Shown: piece by piece, positions 7,674 to 16,661 of the stretch
How positions within the stretch are numbered: the stretch's first letter is position 1
Layout of the letters: every line of letters starts with the position of its first letter
DNA from: JAGVJT01 sp964513205
Lineage (GTDB): Bacteria > Pseudomonadota > Gammaproteobacteria > Legionellales > Legionellaceae
NCBI GenBank assembly: GCA_964513205.1
Contig: CAZELP010000001.1
Location: 99,037 to 163,036, forward strand
Direction of reading: 5' to 3'
Length of the DNA: 64,000 nucleotides
The notes under the pieces: generated by a model
The model's database searches: none
What the model was told of the DNA's origin: nothing
The model's input: the letters and a program-made list of their open reading frames with translations, nothing else
Made by a program: the position numbers and the translations under genes

Positions 7674-7689
7674 TACTGCTATAGCAGTA
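7674..7689. promoter_or_regulatory. hip operator O2, perfect 16-bp palindrome
   Basis: TACTGCTATAGCAGTA is a perfect palindrome. It differs from the promoter-proximal site by one base, and the two centres are 71 bp apart. The pair fits cooperative or looping repression by HipB. It also lies 121 bp past the end of batD, well clear of any coding region. Confidence 0.7.
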
Positions 7690-7809
7690 ATAATCATGAT
7701 GATTCATGATTTTTTATCTAAAAATTGATATTAAGTGCAGAAATTTACTTCTTTTCCGGTAATTATGCTGTGTACAGTAAAAGCAAGTGAACAGATTGAG
7801 TGCCGTCTT

Positions 7810-9456
7810 TTAGGAGCTGTTGGGCAGATGTCCATCAGGATTTATTTTGGGTAGGGTATTCTTTTTTATAGATTTTTTTTGTTTCTTTTGTTGATGTTGA
7901 ATTGCATGCCAGAGGTCAAATCCGGTCCATATTGACTCAGATTGCTTTGCATAAAGGGCGGCCGAAAGCTTATCAAGCTCTTCGATGAGTCGCATATCAT
8001 CCGTCTGTTGCTTGATGTCTTCTAAATTTAAAATAGAGCCTTTAAATTTAGCTCGAGCGAAAGCCAACAAGGCTTCTCTTGCTTGTATGGGATCATTCTT
8101 TTTACATGCTTTTTCTAGATGATGGAGTGGCTTTCGGCGTGCTTTTATTGATAATTTTTTTCTTTTTAATATCATGATGATGACAAGAAGCATGAGCGCT
8201 GCGATGATCGAGGCCACAACCCAAATGATTCTGTTTTTAGTGATGACAGGAGAAGGAGGGAGATGAGATGTTGCATCGATTATGGGTAGAGAGGATGAAG
8301 AAGACGGCGTTTTTTCTGCACCGATGATGGTCAGTGTTTTTTCTGGTAGTTCGATGGTTTCTTCTTTTTCTGTTTTGGTGTTAAACCAGATTAGTTTATA
8401 AGCTGGCAGTTTAATTTCGCCTGGTTGATTTAAAAGGTAGGTGATGCGAATAGTTTTAATACCGGCGACATCTTGTTTGTGAATGCTATTTTTTAGGGTC
8501 GGTTTTTCTGGATAAACACCAAAGTGATCTTGTGGATCGGCTTTTAATGTGGGTAAAAGTTCAGCAGGAAGTGCTCGAGCTTCTATTTTGATGGTGCGAA
8601 TTAACGTGGTGCCTACATCAAATTGTCCTTGGTCGTCACTGTATTCTTCGGTCATCGAAAGCGCTTTGGCTGGCAGCCATTGTGTTGCTTGAATATTCGG
8701 AGGAATTTTTTTGACATGCAGTAAGGCCGGTTTGCCTCGCGCACGCATGCGCTCTGGTAGTCCTCGATAAACAAGTGCTTCAAACTGTGCGCCTTTCATG
8801 ATTTGAGCCCCGGGCTTTTGTGGAAAAAGCGCGTATCGCTGTTCTTCTACCGTAAAAATTTGATTTTTTTCAACCAGTTGGTATTGTTCGCTATCTCCTA
8901 ATGGCAACATTAAACCATCTTCTAATGAGGGAGGCTGATAATGTGCATCAAGCAATTGATCTTGGTGAATGAGTTTGATTGTGAGTAAAACTTCTTGATT
9001 GACATAGGGCGTTTTAGGGGTGGTTTCCGTTTTGATTTGCAAGCGTTTCTCATGTGAGAAGTGGATGGGCTTCGTTTGTTTTTGTTGTGAGTTTGAGACG
9101 CGTCCTTGGGCTGAGACGCCGATGGTTAGAGATGCGCTTTCCTCTTGCCCCACGCGTATCGGCGGGATAGTTAATGTGCCCGCTCGTTTAGGCGTGAGTA
9201 AAATCGCCCATTGATTTAATGTTTCCATTTGTCCATTGACGATGGTTGTCGAAACACGATGTTCGGTTGCATTGATTTCAAAATCTCGTTGAAGAGGTAG
9301 TAAGTCTGGCGTTTGATGCGTTGTGACCTTTTCAATCGTTATAGTCAATTGGAACGAATCTCCTAAATTGATTTGATCCGGTTCTATTTCAGCACGAACT
9401 TCAGCAAAAAGAGCGGTATTGAGGCAAAATAAGACCAGAAAAAAGATCGTTCTCAT
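7810..9456 (-). CDS. batD: BatD-family oxygen-tolerance membrane protein
   Basis: 548 residues from the ATG at 9456, whose ATGA overlaps the batC stop; the longer frame starting at 9546 would bury the signal peptide. A Sec signal (MRTIFFLVLFCLNTALFA) leads to a large periplasmic part with Ig-like beta repeats, then one membrane helix near residue 410 (IIWVVASIIAALMLLVIIMI) and a cytosolic helical tail. BatD proteins work with the VWA proteins BatA and BatB; the biochemical role is not settled. It is the last gene of the moxR-bat operon. Confidence 0.87.
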   Translation of the reverse strand: MRTIFFLVLFCLNTALFAEVRAEIEPDQINLGDSFQLTITIEKVTTHQTPDLLPLQRDFEINATEHRVSTTIVNGQMETLNQWAILLTPKRAGTLTIPPIRVGQEESASLTIGVSAQGRVSNSQQKQTKPIHFSHEKRLQIKTETTPKTPYVNQEVLLTIKLIHQDQLLDAHYQPPSLEDGLMLPLGDSEQYQLVEKNQIFTVEEQRYALFPQKPGAQIMKGAQFEALVYRGLPERMRARGKPALLHVKKIPPNIQATQWLPAKALSMTEEYSDDQGQFDVGTTLIRTIKIEARALPAELLPTLKADPQDHFGVYPEKPTLKNSIHKQDVAGIKTIRITYLLNQPGEIKLPAYKLIWFNTKTEKEETIELPEKTLTIIGAEKTPSSSSSLPIIDATSHLPPSPVITKNRIIWVVASIIAALMLLVIIMILKRKKLSIKARRKPLHHLEKACKKNDPIQAREALLAFARAKFKGSILNLEDIKQQTDDMRLIEELDKLSAALYAKQSESIWTGFDLWHAIQHQQKKQKKSIKKNTLPKINPDGHLPNSS

Positions 9457-10244
9457 GGAGATTCTCCTTCTAAACGGCGTCGGTGATCGCGCAAGAATTT
9501 TTGGCGTAAAAGTCCGCGAGGATCTTCTGGGATCATATTTAACCATTGTTCGCTCGTTTGATAGTTTTCTGCAGCAGAAGGATTTTCGCGTGCTGTTTGT
9601 TTGGATTGGGATTTTTCCTCTTTTTTCTCTTCTTCTTTTTGCGGATCTTTTGGATGCGATGATTCTGTTGGCTGAGACTGATTTTGGGGAAGATCATCTT
9701 CCAGTTTATTGGATGGTGTCTGCTCGGAAGTTGGAGATTGAGTAGAGTTCGACTCTTCTTGTTGCGAAGGTGGTGTTTTGTTGTTTTGTGATGGAGATGC
9801 GTCGCTGTTTTCTTTTTCAGAGTGATTGGCGTTATCTTGTGATGCGTCAGTTTCTGATTGTTGCTGTTTCAAAAGTGCTTCTAGAATTTTTTTGTTGTGC
9901 AGGGTATCTTCATCATGAGGGCGTAATTTTAAGCTTTTCTCATAAGCGGCAATGGCCTCTTCGTACTTTCCCAATTGTGCTTTTGCATTTCCCTCATTGT
10001 AATAGCCGTCTGCTGTATTTGATTGTGCGAAGATGCTGTTGGCTTGTTCAAAATTTTTAGCGCGATAAGCCGATGTTGCCTGCCATTCTTTTTGCTTAAA
10101 AGTCTTTTCTGCATTTGTATAATCTTGGTTTTCAAAATAACGTGCGGCTTGTTGATCCGGTGTGGCCCATAAATCCTTCCATGTCCAAGCAAGCGTATGG
10201 GGTGAAAAATAGAAAAATAATACAAATACGATACAGCGAAGCAT
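9453..10244 (-). CDS. batC: BatC-like periplasmic TPR protein
   Basis: 263 residues with an N-terminal signal sequence (VFVLFFYFSPHTLA), then TPR helices clearest at YYNEGNAKAQLGKYEEAIAA and YEKSLKLRPHDE. The rest is a long low-complexity region rich in Gln, Ser, Glu and Lys (about 120-225), followed by a short C-terminal piece ending RRRLEGESP. In many genomes this TPR part is fused to the VWA protein; here it is separate. Start and batB stop share one base (TAATG). Confidence 0.82.
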   Translation of the reverse strand: MLRCIVFVLFFYFSPHTLAWTWKDLWATPDQQAARYFENQDYTNAEKTFKQKEWQATSAYRAKNFEQANSIFAQSNTADGYYNEGNAKAQLGKYEEAIAAYEKSLKLRPHDEDTLHNKKILEALLKQQQSETDASQDNANHSEKENSDASPSQNNKTPPSQQEESNSTQSPTSEQTPSNKLEDDLPQNQSQPTESSHPKDPQKEEEKKEEKSQSKQTARENPSAAENYQTSEQWLNMIPEDPRGLLRQKFLRDHRRRLEGESP

Positions 10245-11173
10245 TATTTTTCTCCTTCGTCAAAATAATTTTTTCTAAAAAGAGGTAATAAAAAGAATAA
10301 TGCGGGAATCAAAAACCATCGACCATCGTCTCGCCATCGTGGAAATTTATCTTCTGACATCGTCGCTTTATATGAGGTTTGGGAAGAGTCTTTTTCCCAA
10401 GACAGAATGTCATCGGAGGTTTCTGTAAAGAGATACACTTTGCCTTTCCCGTTTTTTGCGAATGTTTGAAATGCATCGTTTAGCTTATGAGTCGGTAAGA
10501 TTGGCAATATGGAGACGTTAATCTGATTTTTGGCAAGTTTTTCTGCGGCCATTATGGCGCTGGGTGTTGGTGTTTCGGCTGTGATAACCAAAATATTTCC
10601 GCCAAGAAGACCCGTTTCTTGGATATTTTTTTCTGCTTCCAGTAACGCTCGTGCAAGATCATTTCCACCAACTGGCATCATATCTGGATCGAGTGCTTCT
10701 AATAAATTGTCAATGGTGTGAGTGTCGTCGGTTAGTGGTGCAGCCACAAAAGGCTCGCCTGAAAAAACAATCAATCCAAATTGACCGGTGTGTTCTTTTT
10801 GCTGAAATAAATCGTGTAATTTAAACTTGGCTCGTTGTAGTCGGTTAGGCGTGATGTCTGTAGCCAGCATGGTGTCTGAGAGATCATACATCACCAGACG
10901 TGCCTGCTGTGATTTAAAAACAGGAACTGGTAGTTTAAAAAAAGCAGGTCCTGATAAACTCAGCAGCATACAAGAGAGACTGAGTAAAGGAAATAACCAG
11001 AAAAATCGCTTTTTTGAGAGGGTGGTTTGGAGTAAATGAGGGAGTAGATGTTTATCACAAATTTGTTCTAATTTTTTTTGAGTAATGGGTTTTTTATGGA
11101 CGTATATCAGCGCCAATAGCAAAGGAATGAAACCAATTAACCAATAAGGCCTTAAAAAATGAACGGTGATCAT
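10244..11173 (-). CDS. batB: BatB-like VWA-domain membrane protein
   Basis: 309 residues: two N-terminal membrane helices (residues about 8-25 and 57-80), a von Willebrand A domain, and a C-terminal helix (WFLIPALFFLLPLF). The metal-ion site reads DLSDTM rather than the canonical DxSxS, so the last serine is Thr. The rest of the VWA core is intact. It overlaps batA by four bases and batC by one. It is probably a partner of BatA at the inner membrane. Confidence 0.85.
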   Translation of the reverse strand: MITVHFLRPYWLIGFIPLLLALIYVHKKPITQKKLEQICDKHLLPHLLQTTLSKKRFFWLFPLLSLSCMLLSLSGPAFFKLPVPVFKSQQARLVMYDLSDTMLATDITPNRLQRAKFKLHDLFQQKEHTGQFGLIVFSGEPFVAAPLTDDTHTIDNLLEALDPDMMPVGGNDLARALLEAEKNIQETGLLGGNILVITAETPTPSAIMAAEKLAKNQINVSILPILPTHKLNDAFQTFAKNGKGKVYLFTETSDDILSWEKDSSQTSYKATMSEDKFPRWRDDGRWFLIPALFFLLPLFRKNYFDEGEK

Positions 11174-12162
11174 CGTGGATTCTCTCGCCTAAATTTCATG
11201 ATGGCTGTTCTCTCATAAAATAGTCCGAAAAAAAATAAAACAAAGGCAATACTCAATGGCCATGGATAGTACTCGGTCTGCGGACGAAGCGGTGTTGCAT
11301 TTTGTTTTACTGTTTCAATTTGATTGATAAACCCATAAATTTGTTGCAGCGAATCCAAATCGTTGGCTCGAAAATATTTTCCTCCGGTTTGTTCAGCTAT
11401 TTTCTTTAAGCCCTCTTCATCTAATTCGGTTGAAGGAGGAGCCATACCAAAAGGAGTGAGTAAATTTGCGTCGGAACCCAACCCTATTGTGTAGATTTTA
11501 ATTTTTTCATGCAGAGCAAGCTCTGTTGCTTTTTGAGGAGAAAGTGTTCCCGCATTATTGACCCCATCGGTGAGAAGAATGAGTATTCTACCTTTGGGGG
11601 GCGTTTTTTTAAGATGTTTAATACTCAATCCAATTGCATCTCCTATGGCGGTGGCTTGTCCTGCAAGACCGACAGAGGCGTCGTTTATTCGAGATAGGAT
11701 GTGTTTTTTATCCTGTGTCAGCGGTGTGAGTAGATAGGCTTTTGAGCCAAAAAGGACGAGTCCAATGTCATCTTGTGTGCGTTGATTCACGAAATTTTTT
11801 GCGGCGTATTGTACAACATCGAGTCTCTGATATCGGCGATTTTGTACAATCATGTCGTCTAATGCCATGCTTCCGGAAATGTCTAGCGCGAGCATAATGT
11901 GATGTCCGTTTCTTTCAATTGGGACAATTTCGCCAACAAAGCGTGGTCCAGAGAGGGCTATTAATGATAAAAGCCAACTTGCCCATAACCAAAAAGGCGG
12001 AAATGTTTTTTTTGACTGAGACAGATAAAGCGCTTTTATCTCCGCAAAAAAAGGAATCCAAAGTGCTTGTGTCGGGCGAGCATTGATGCTGGGGAAAAAT
12101 CGCCAGATGACATAGGGCAAAGGAAGCAATAAAAAAACCCAGGGCGTGGCTAACTCAAACAT
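11170..12162 (-). CDS. batA: BatA-like VWA-domain membrane protein
   Basis: 330 residues from the ATG at 12162, which has GGAG six bases upstream; an upstream start at 12186 lies deeper in the preceding gene and lacks this site. N-terminal membrane helices (FELATPWVFLLLPLPYVIW and WLLSLIALSGP) are followed by a VWA domain with a perfect metal site DISGSM, then a C-terminal helix. The domain order matches BatA of aerotolerance operons. It overlaps the DUF4381 gene by 13 bases. Confidence 0.87.
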   Translation of the reverse strand: MFELATPWVFLLLPLPYVIWRFFPSINARPTQALWIPFFAEIKALYLSQSKKTFPPFWLWASWLLSLIALSGPRFVGEIVPIERNGHHIMLALDISGSMALDDMIVQNRRYQRLDVVQYAAKNFVNQRTQDDIGLVLFGSKAYLLTPLTQDKKHILSRINDASVGLAGQATAIGDAIGLSIKHLKKTPPKGRILILLTDGVNNAGTLSPQKATELALHEKIKIYTIGLGSDANLLTPFGMAPPSTELDEEGLKKIAEQTGGKYFRANDLDSLQQIYGFINQIETVKQNATPLRPQTEYYPWPLSIAFVLFFFGLFYERTAIMKFRRENPR

Positions 12163-12641
12163 GGGCGTCTCCGTTGCTTGATCCATTTCTTTGTTAACAC
12201 AAACAATGTGGTGAGATGTGCATCTGAGGTCGGGGGATGCTGCGAGTAAGGCATGATGAGGATGGCTTCTTGGGCTGTATGAAAATCTAATTTTTTACTC
12301 GTTTTTGATAAAAACAGGATCCACGCGTCGCCCTCTAGAGCCGCAACGGTTGATCTTGGGTAATATAGAAGTGCAATTTGCTTTAGGAGCACGTTCACTT
12401 GTGCTGCCGATTCGTGCGCAGATTGTTGACCGGATTGATATTGAGTGACAAGTGTTTCGAGTGTTTTTAATGCGGCTTTTTTAATTTGTCTGACAAGACG
12501 TTTTTTTCGGTAAAAGAAAATCAAGACGATACCGAGTGACAATGTCACGAAGAGGAGAATTAAATATCCAGGAGCAAGGGGCCACCAGGGATGAATTGGC
12601 GCAGGAAGGTGAATATCTCGAAGTTCGCTCAAGTCAACCAT
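12150..12641 (-). CDS. DUF4381 membrane protein of the Bat operon
   Basis: 163 residues from the ATG at 12641, chosen because the family begins with a DLSELRDIHLPAPI-like segment and AAGG precedes this ATG. One membrane helix (LILLFVTLSLGIVLIFFY) is followed by a soluble helical domain. DUF4381 proteins regularly sit between the DUF58 and BatA genes; their function is unknown. It overlaps the DUF58 stop by eight bases. Confidence 0.82.
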   Translation of the reverse strand: MVDLSELRDIHLPAPIHPWWPLAPGYLILLFVTLSLGIVLIFFYRKKRLVRQIKKAALKTLETLVTQYQSGQQSAHESAAQVNVLLKQIALLYYPRSTVAALEGDAWILFLSKTSKKLDFHTAQEAILIMPYSQHPPTSDAHLTTLFVLTKKWIKQRRRPCLS

Positions 12642-13599
12642 GGTGCCTTCTCGGAAAGGTTTGAGAAACAAGTCCAGGGAGATCATGCGGACTTGTGACA
12701 TGAATATAAAAGGCTGCTAACTTTTGAAAAGTTTCTTTGATTTTCTGATTCTGATGCGTGCGGGTCTCGTTGTATGCGTTTAAAAATTTTTTATCAAACG
12801 TGTTGATGGAAAGCGGCTCCTCCCCGTCTGTTAGCGGATAAATCCCAAGCGATGGGGCGCTTCTTTCAATGGGATCGGTAATGTGGTAAGCCAATATTTC
12901 ACTGTGCTGACGTAATCGAGCCAATTGTTGAGTGGCCGAGGCATTGAGGGTATAAAAATCGCCAATCAGTACAATCAGGCTTCCTGGTCTTGCTGTTTTT
13001 CGCAGACGAGAGAGTGCGTTGGATAATGCATCTTTGTGGTTGTTCGTATGTTTTTCAGGAGGAAGGCTATATTGGGCAAGCATCGCAAGTAACGGTAAAA
13101 CGCCGGCTTCTCGACCTTTGGGCGTGATCGCATGATGAGATTCGTTTGTAAAAAGAAAGCCCCCGACTTTATCGCCAGTGATATTGGCGTGCCACGCAAT
13201 AAGCGTTGCTATTTCAGTTGCAACATATGATTTAAACGCGGACTTTGTGCCAAAGTACATCGAGGGATTAAAATCTACGACTAAAATAATGGGACGTTCT
13301 CGTTCTTCTTCGTACAGCTTAATGTGTGGTTTTCCTGTTTTTGCTGTGACACGCCATTCCATGTGCCGAATATCATCACCTGCTTGATAGTGTCTAACTT
13401 CAGCAAAATCCATCCCTCGTCCTTTTCTGGATGAGCGATACATGCCTTGTTGCTCTGAGGTTACTCGTGTGCGATGTCGGTTTAAATTCGCATAACGTTT
13501 AAGCGCAATAAGGTCATGCAACGTCCATGAAATCCCTTTTGTGGTGAAGTCTGGTTTGGTTATCGAAGGTTTCAATGCATTTAAAATTTGGTTCAGCAT
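12634..13599 (-). CDS. DUF58 (VWA-like) protein of the MoxR-Bat operon
   Basis: 321 residues with the DUF58 core signature RSSRKGRGMDFAEVRHYQ and GDDIRHMEWRVTAKTGKPH (about 55-92), then a degenerate VWA-like domain starting ILVVDFNPSM. There are no membrane helices, so it is likely a cytosolic or peripheral partner of the MoxR ATPase. It begins 14 bases after moxR. Confidence 0.88.
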   Translation of the reverse strand: MLNQILNALKPSITKPDFTTKGISWTLHDLIALKRYANLNRHRTRVTSEQQGMYRSSRKGRGMDFAEVRHYQAGDDIRHMEWRVTAKTGKPHIKLYEEERERPIILVVDFNPSMYFGTKSAFKSYVATEIATLIAWHANITGDKVGGFLFTNESHHAITPKGREAGVLPLLAMLAQYSLPPEKHTNNHKDALSNALSRLRKTARPGSLIVLIGDFYTLNASATQQLARLRQHSEILAYHITDPIERSAPSLGIYPLTDGEEPLSINTFDKKFLNAYNETRTHQNQKIKETFQKLAAFYIHVTSPHDLPGLVSQTFPRRHHG

Positions 13600-13613
13600 A
13601 CATCACCCCAATT

Positions 13614-14609
13614 TTAAGGAATGGCGACTAACCTTAGAAGTTCGTGGAGAAAATGATCCGCATCAACCCCTTCTGCTTCAGCTTCAAAAGAGAGCAAAAT
13701 TCGATGACGTAAAACATCGAATGCGATCTGATGAATGTCTTCTGGTGTAACAAAATCTCTTTCATTAAGCCATGCATGGGCTTTTGCACACCGGTCGAGT
13801 GCAATTGTGGCACGAGGACTTGCGCCAAACCGAAGCCATTTCGCCAGCGAAGGACTATAGTCATTGGGTCTGCGTGTGGCCATGACCAGATCAACGATAT
13901 ACTGTGATAATGCCTCACTTGTGTGTATGTCCAGTACTTCTTTGCGTGCAGCAAAAAGAACATCTTGTGTCAAAAGATGCATGGGTTGTTCTTGCTGCGG
14001 ATTTTCTTCTTTTCTTAATGTTGCGTAAGCTTCTTGTCTTGCCAGTGCTAGAATATCTTTTTCTACGGCACTGTCTGGATAGCCTATGCGAACGTACATT
14101 AAAAACCGGTCCAGTTGTGCTTCTGGCAAAGGATAAGTTCCCTCTTGTTCAATCGGATTTTGAGTTGCCATGACTAAGAAAAGAGGAGGGAGGCGATAAG
14201 TTTTTCCTCCGATGGTCACTTGCCGTTCTGCCATTGCCTCAAGGAGTGCCGATTGCACTTTTGCTGGCGCCCGATTAATTTCATCCGCCAACAAAATTTC
14301 ATGAAAAATTGGGCCAGGTTGAAACTTGAACGTACCATCTTCAGGGTGATAAACGTCTGTTCCGGTCAAATCACCTGGCAGCAGGTCGGGTGTAAATTGG
14401 ATGCGGTGAAAGCGGCCTTCGACCGCTTGAGCCAGTGCTTTAACTGCCCGTGTTTTTGCAAGACCCGGTGCTCCTTCGACCAAGAGATGACCATCCGCAA
14501 GCAGTGCGATGAGTAGTCGAGAAACGAGAGTGGATTGACCGAGAACTTGTGTTTTTAGGTAATCGTTGAGCTGTAATAAATTTGCTCTTACTCTATCCGT
14601 CGTAGACAT
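13614..14609 (-). CDS. moxR: MoxR-family AAA+ ATPase
   Basis: 331 residues. The Walker A is GAPGLAKT, the Walker B LLADEINRAPAKVQSALLEAM, and sensor 1 ATQNPIEQEGTYPLPEAQLD, all characteristic of MoxR chaperone-like ATPases. These proteins are thought to remodel or insert metal into VWA proteins, which fits the three VWA-type genes downstream. The start has a good GGAG. It is the first gene of the seven-gene bat operon. Confidence 0.94.
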   Translation of the reverse strand: MSTTDRVRANLLQLNDYLKTQVLGQSTLVSRLLIALLADGHLLVEGAPGLAKTRAVKALAQAVEGRFHRIQFTPDLLPGDLTGTDVYHPEDGTFKFQPGPIFHEILLADEINRAPAKVQSALLEAMAERQVTIGGKTYRLPPLFLVMATQNPIEQEGTYPLPEAQLDRFLMYVRIGYPDSAVEKDILALARQEAYATLRKEENPQQEQPMHLLTQDVLFAARKEVLDIHTSEALSQYIVDLVMATRRPNDYSPSLAKWLRFGASPRATIALDRCAKAHAWLNERDFVTPEDIHQIAFDVLRHRILLSFEAEAEGVDADHFLHELLRLVAIP

Positions 14610-14638
14610 CTTAACACTCCGTGAATAAAAAAATTAAA

Positions 14639-14896
14639 TCAAATCAATTCTATTTTATCTGCCTGAGGTCCTTTTTTACCTTTAATAATAATGAATTTAA
14701 CTTTTGCGCCATCTCGTAAACCGCGAAAATCGCGAGAAGTGAAAGAAGTGGCGTGAAAAAATAACTCTTGCTTTTCTGACACAATAAAACCAAATCGTTT
14801 TTTTCTGTCGTAAAATTTAATGGTTCCTTCGTGTTTTGTTTGGTTTGACGAAAAGAGCCGTCGCAACCGTTCTGCAATAGACTTAAATAGATTCAT
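14639..14896 (-). CDS. Small cold-shock-domain protein
   Basis: 85 residues from the ATG at 14896; a longer frame up to 14980 adds a segment with no family match. A basic amphipathic N-terminus (LFKSIAERLRRLFSS) precedes a cold-shock domain with RNP1-like KKRFGFIV and RNP2-like ELFFHATSF, ending KGPQADKIEL as in CspA relatives. It should bind single-stranded nucleic acid. The N-terminal extension of about 27 residues is unlike CspA. It ends 29 bases before moxR and may share its transcript. Confidence 0.85.
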   Translation of the reverse strand: MNLFKSIAERLRRLFSSNQTKHEGTIKFYDRKKRFGFIVSEKQELFFHATSFTSRDFRGLRDGAKVKFIIIKGKKGPQADKIELI

Positions 14897-15197
14897 GTGT
14901 ATTTCCCAAAAGATAGGTGAATGTCGCTGCAATAAAAAATGGACATAATGATAATTGTGCGCAAAAAAGCACGACACCATTTTAACATGAGGATTTTCTT
15001 TTAGTAAATGGTTTAGGATGCAGCTGTCTCATTAAAATACGGCGTTTTGACGAACGAGGCGAGGAATATCCTGCAAATGGGGGTATTCTGGGTTTGCGTA
15101 TTAAACAAATGAAAAAAAGCACACTAGTTGTAATTTTTGTTTAAATTATGTCTATTTGAATTTATAATGGTCTCTTTAAAAGAGTTTTTTAGGTTTG
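14897..15197. other. Intergenic region between cold-shock gene and kinase
   Basis: About 300 bases with no convincing gene. The right part is AT-rich and carries the likely kinase promoter at 15140-15168. The left part would hold the leader of the cold-shock gene, where a structured mRNA leader is possible but not evident. Confidence 0.5.
15140..15168 (+). promoter_or_regulatory. Likely promoter of the Ser/Thr kinase gene
   Basis: A perfect TATAAT at 15163-15168 with 17 bases to a poor -35 (TTTAAA, 15140-15145). The surrounding DNA is very AT-rich. The predicted start of transcription is about 25 bases before the gene. Confidence 0.45.
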
Positions 15198-16109
15198 ATG
15201 ATGAAAAAAATTGCGCCGTTGACGTTGGAAAAGCCCCCTCTCTCTCCCATACCCCAACCAGCACATGCTTTGGGCTCAAATGTAGTCGGATTTGGTGCCA
15301 GTGCCAAAGTGGTTTTGATGCGTGATAACTTGTTTGCCGTCAAGAAAAAACCGATAAAAAATTCTTTAGGTAGCCACGCAGCATTTGAGAGAGAAATTCG
15401 GATTTTAAGGTCGTTAGAAAAACATCCGAATGTGGTTGGTTTTATTTCTGCCCATTATAGTCAAGAAGAATTTTTAGACAAAACTGAATTGATCTTAGAG
15501 CGTGCGAATAAAAATGCTTTATTTGATGAGCTGCGAGAGAATGCTGGAAAAATTCCTTCTCTTTTTTGGAGTATACATATCGTTCGGGGCGTTTTAACTG
15601 GCTTAATACATTTGCATAAAAATTGCATTGTGCATTGCGATATTAAACCTGAAAATATTTTGTTGCATCAAGAAGATGATGCACTTTTTCCTACGCCTAA
15701 AATTTGTGATTTTGGACTGTCTATAAAACTTACCGAGCCAGATGCAATAAAGCCCTGTTCTGCACGAGGAACTTTAAGTTATCTCGCACCAGAATGCCTA
15801 AAAGAGCCTGCTTTATATTCTGCAAAAGCGGATATTTATGCTCTAGCCGTTATCATGTTTATTTTGTCTACGGGCAGTATGATTTTTCCGAGGATTCAAG
15901 ATGAACATTTGATTGCTCGCAATACTTTGCATGGCGTAAGACAAGCGATACCACAATGTGTCGATCCTGATTTTCGAGTTGCGATTGAGCGGGCTTGGCA
16001 TCAAGATCCTCGAGAAAGACCCAGCGCTGAAGTGCTGATGAATTTTTTTGGCGAAAAACAAACTTTGGATGAGGCTGAGAGCCCTCAAATGGAACATGTA
16101 CTGAAATAA
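15198..16109 (+). CDS. Eukaryotic-like Ser/Thr protein kinase
   Basis: 303 residues with a complete kinase core: glycine loop GFGASAKV (31-38), catalytic Lys49, helix-C Glu64, HCDIKPEN (catalytic Asp148), DFG at 171-173 and APE at 197-199. The catalytic loop has Cys where RD kinases have Arg. There is no membrane helix, PASTA or other sensor domain, so it does not look like a PknB receptor. It resembles soluble kinases used as secreted effectors in Legionella and Coxiella, but a secretion signal cannot be shown here. ATG codons occur at 15198 and 15201. Confidence 0.9.
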   Translation: MMKKIAPLTLEKPPLSPIPQPAHALGSNVVGFGASAKVVLMRDNLFAVKKKPIKNSLGSHAAFEREIRILRSLEKHPNVVGFISAHYSQEEFLDKTELILERANKNALFDELRENAGKIPSLFWSIHIVRGVLTGLIHLHKNCIVHCDIKPENILLHQEDDALFPTPKICDFGLSIKLTEPDAIKPCSARGTLSYLAPECLKEPALYSAKADIYALAVIMFILSTGSMIFPRIQDEHLIARNTLHGVRQAIPQCVDPDFRVAIERAWHQDPRERPSAEVLMNFFGEKQTLDEAESPQMEHVLK

Positions 16110-16661
16110 TTATGCTCTTTTTTGATAAAGAGCATAAAAAACCTGACCTGCTTTTTGTTGTTTTAAGCAAGTCCATTGTGTTTCGTTGAGATGAATCATT
16201 TGCCCCGACTCGACGTAAAGTAAGCCCTTTGGCTTTATAACACGAAAAACACATTCTTGCAGTGGTTTTTCATACCAGTTTTGATCTGAAAAAGGCGGAT
16301 CGTAGAAGACGATATCAAAAAAATGATCCTCAATCGATTTTAGAAATACGAGCAAGTCCAATTTAAAAAGATGAAGTTCGGACGAATGAAAGCTTGCAAT
16401 TTGATTTTTCAGATGCGAGTGGATAGATGCTGAATGCTCAACAAAATAGACACTCTTCGCACCGCGAGAGTAGGCCTCCATACCAAGAGCGCCACTACCA
16501 GCAAAGGCATCTAGACAAATACTGTCTCGGATATCGTGCATCAGCCAATTGAACAATGTTTCGCGTGTTCGAGAGCCTGTCGGTCTTAAATCTGGAGCAT
16601 CGGGAAATGTGATTTTTTTTCCCCGAAACCGCCCCCCAATAATGCGAACCTCTTGTTTCAT
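16110..16661 (-). CDS. rsmD: 16S rRNA guanine-N2 methyltransferase RsmD
   Basis: RsmD methylates G966 of 16S rRNA. The 183-residue protein has the N-terminal IIGGRFRGKKI and LRPTGSRTRETLFNWL motifs, the SAM site DAFAGSGALGMEAYSRGA and the catalytic DPPF tetrapeptide. Its start overlaps the stop of the M16 gene (ATGA). Its stop abuts the stop of the convergent kinase gene. Confidence 0.95.
   Translation of the reverse strand: MKQEVRIIGGRFRGKKITFPDAPDLRPTGSRTRETLFNWLMHDIRDSICLDAFAGSGALGMEAYSRGAKSVYFVEHSASIHSHLKNQIASFHSSELHLFKLDLLVFLKSIEDHFFDIVFYDPPFSDQNWYEKPLQECVFRVIKPKGLLYVESGQMIHLNETQWTCLKQQKAGQVFYALYQKRA
16111..16136. repeat. Perfect 10-bp hairpin at the kinase/rsmD junction
   Basis: TATGCTCTTT (16111-16120) pairs with AAAGAGCATA (16127-16136) across a six-base loop. 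It lies inside the last codons of rsmD and just after the kinase stop. No proper T-run follows on either strand, so it is at best a weak bidirectional terminator. Confidence 0.55.

Noticed and set aside
9457..9546. 30-residue N-terminal extension of BatD
   Set aside because: It lies in batC and would precede a clear signal peptide; the ATGA-coupled start is better.
9419..9745. Plus-strand ORF opposite batC/batD
   Set aside because: It mirrors the low-complexity Gln/Glu/Ser region of batC and has no start signals.
16111..16136. Intrinsic terminator at the kinase/rsmD junction
   Set aside because: The stem is good but lacks a T-run on either strand; kept only as a hairpin.
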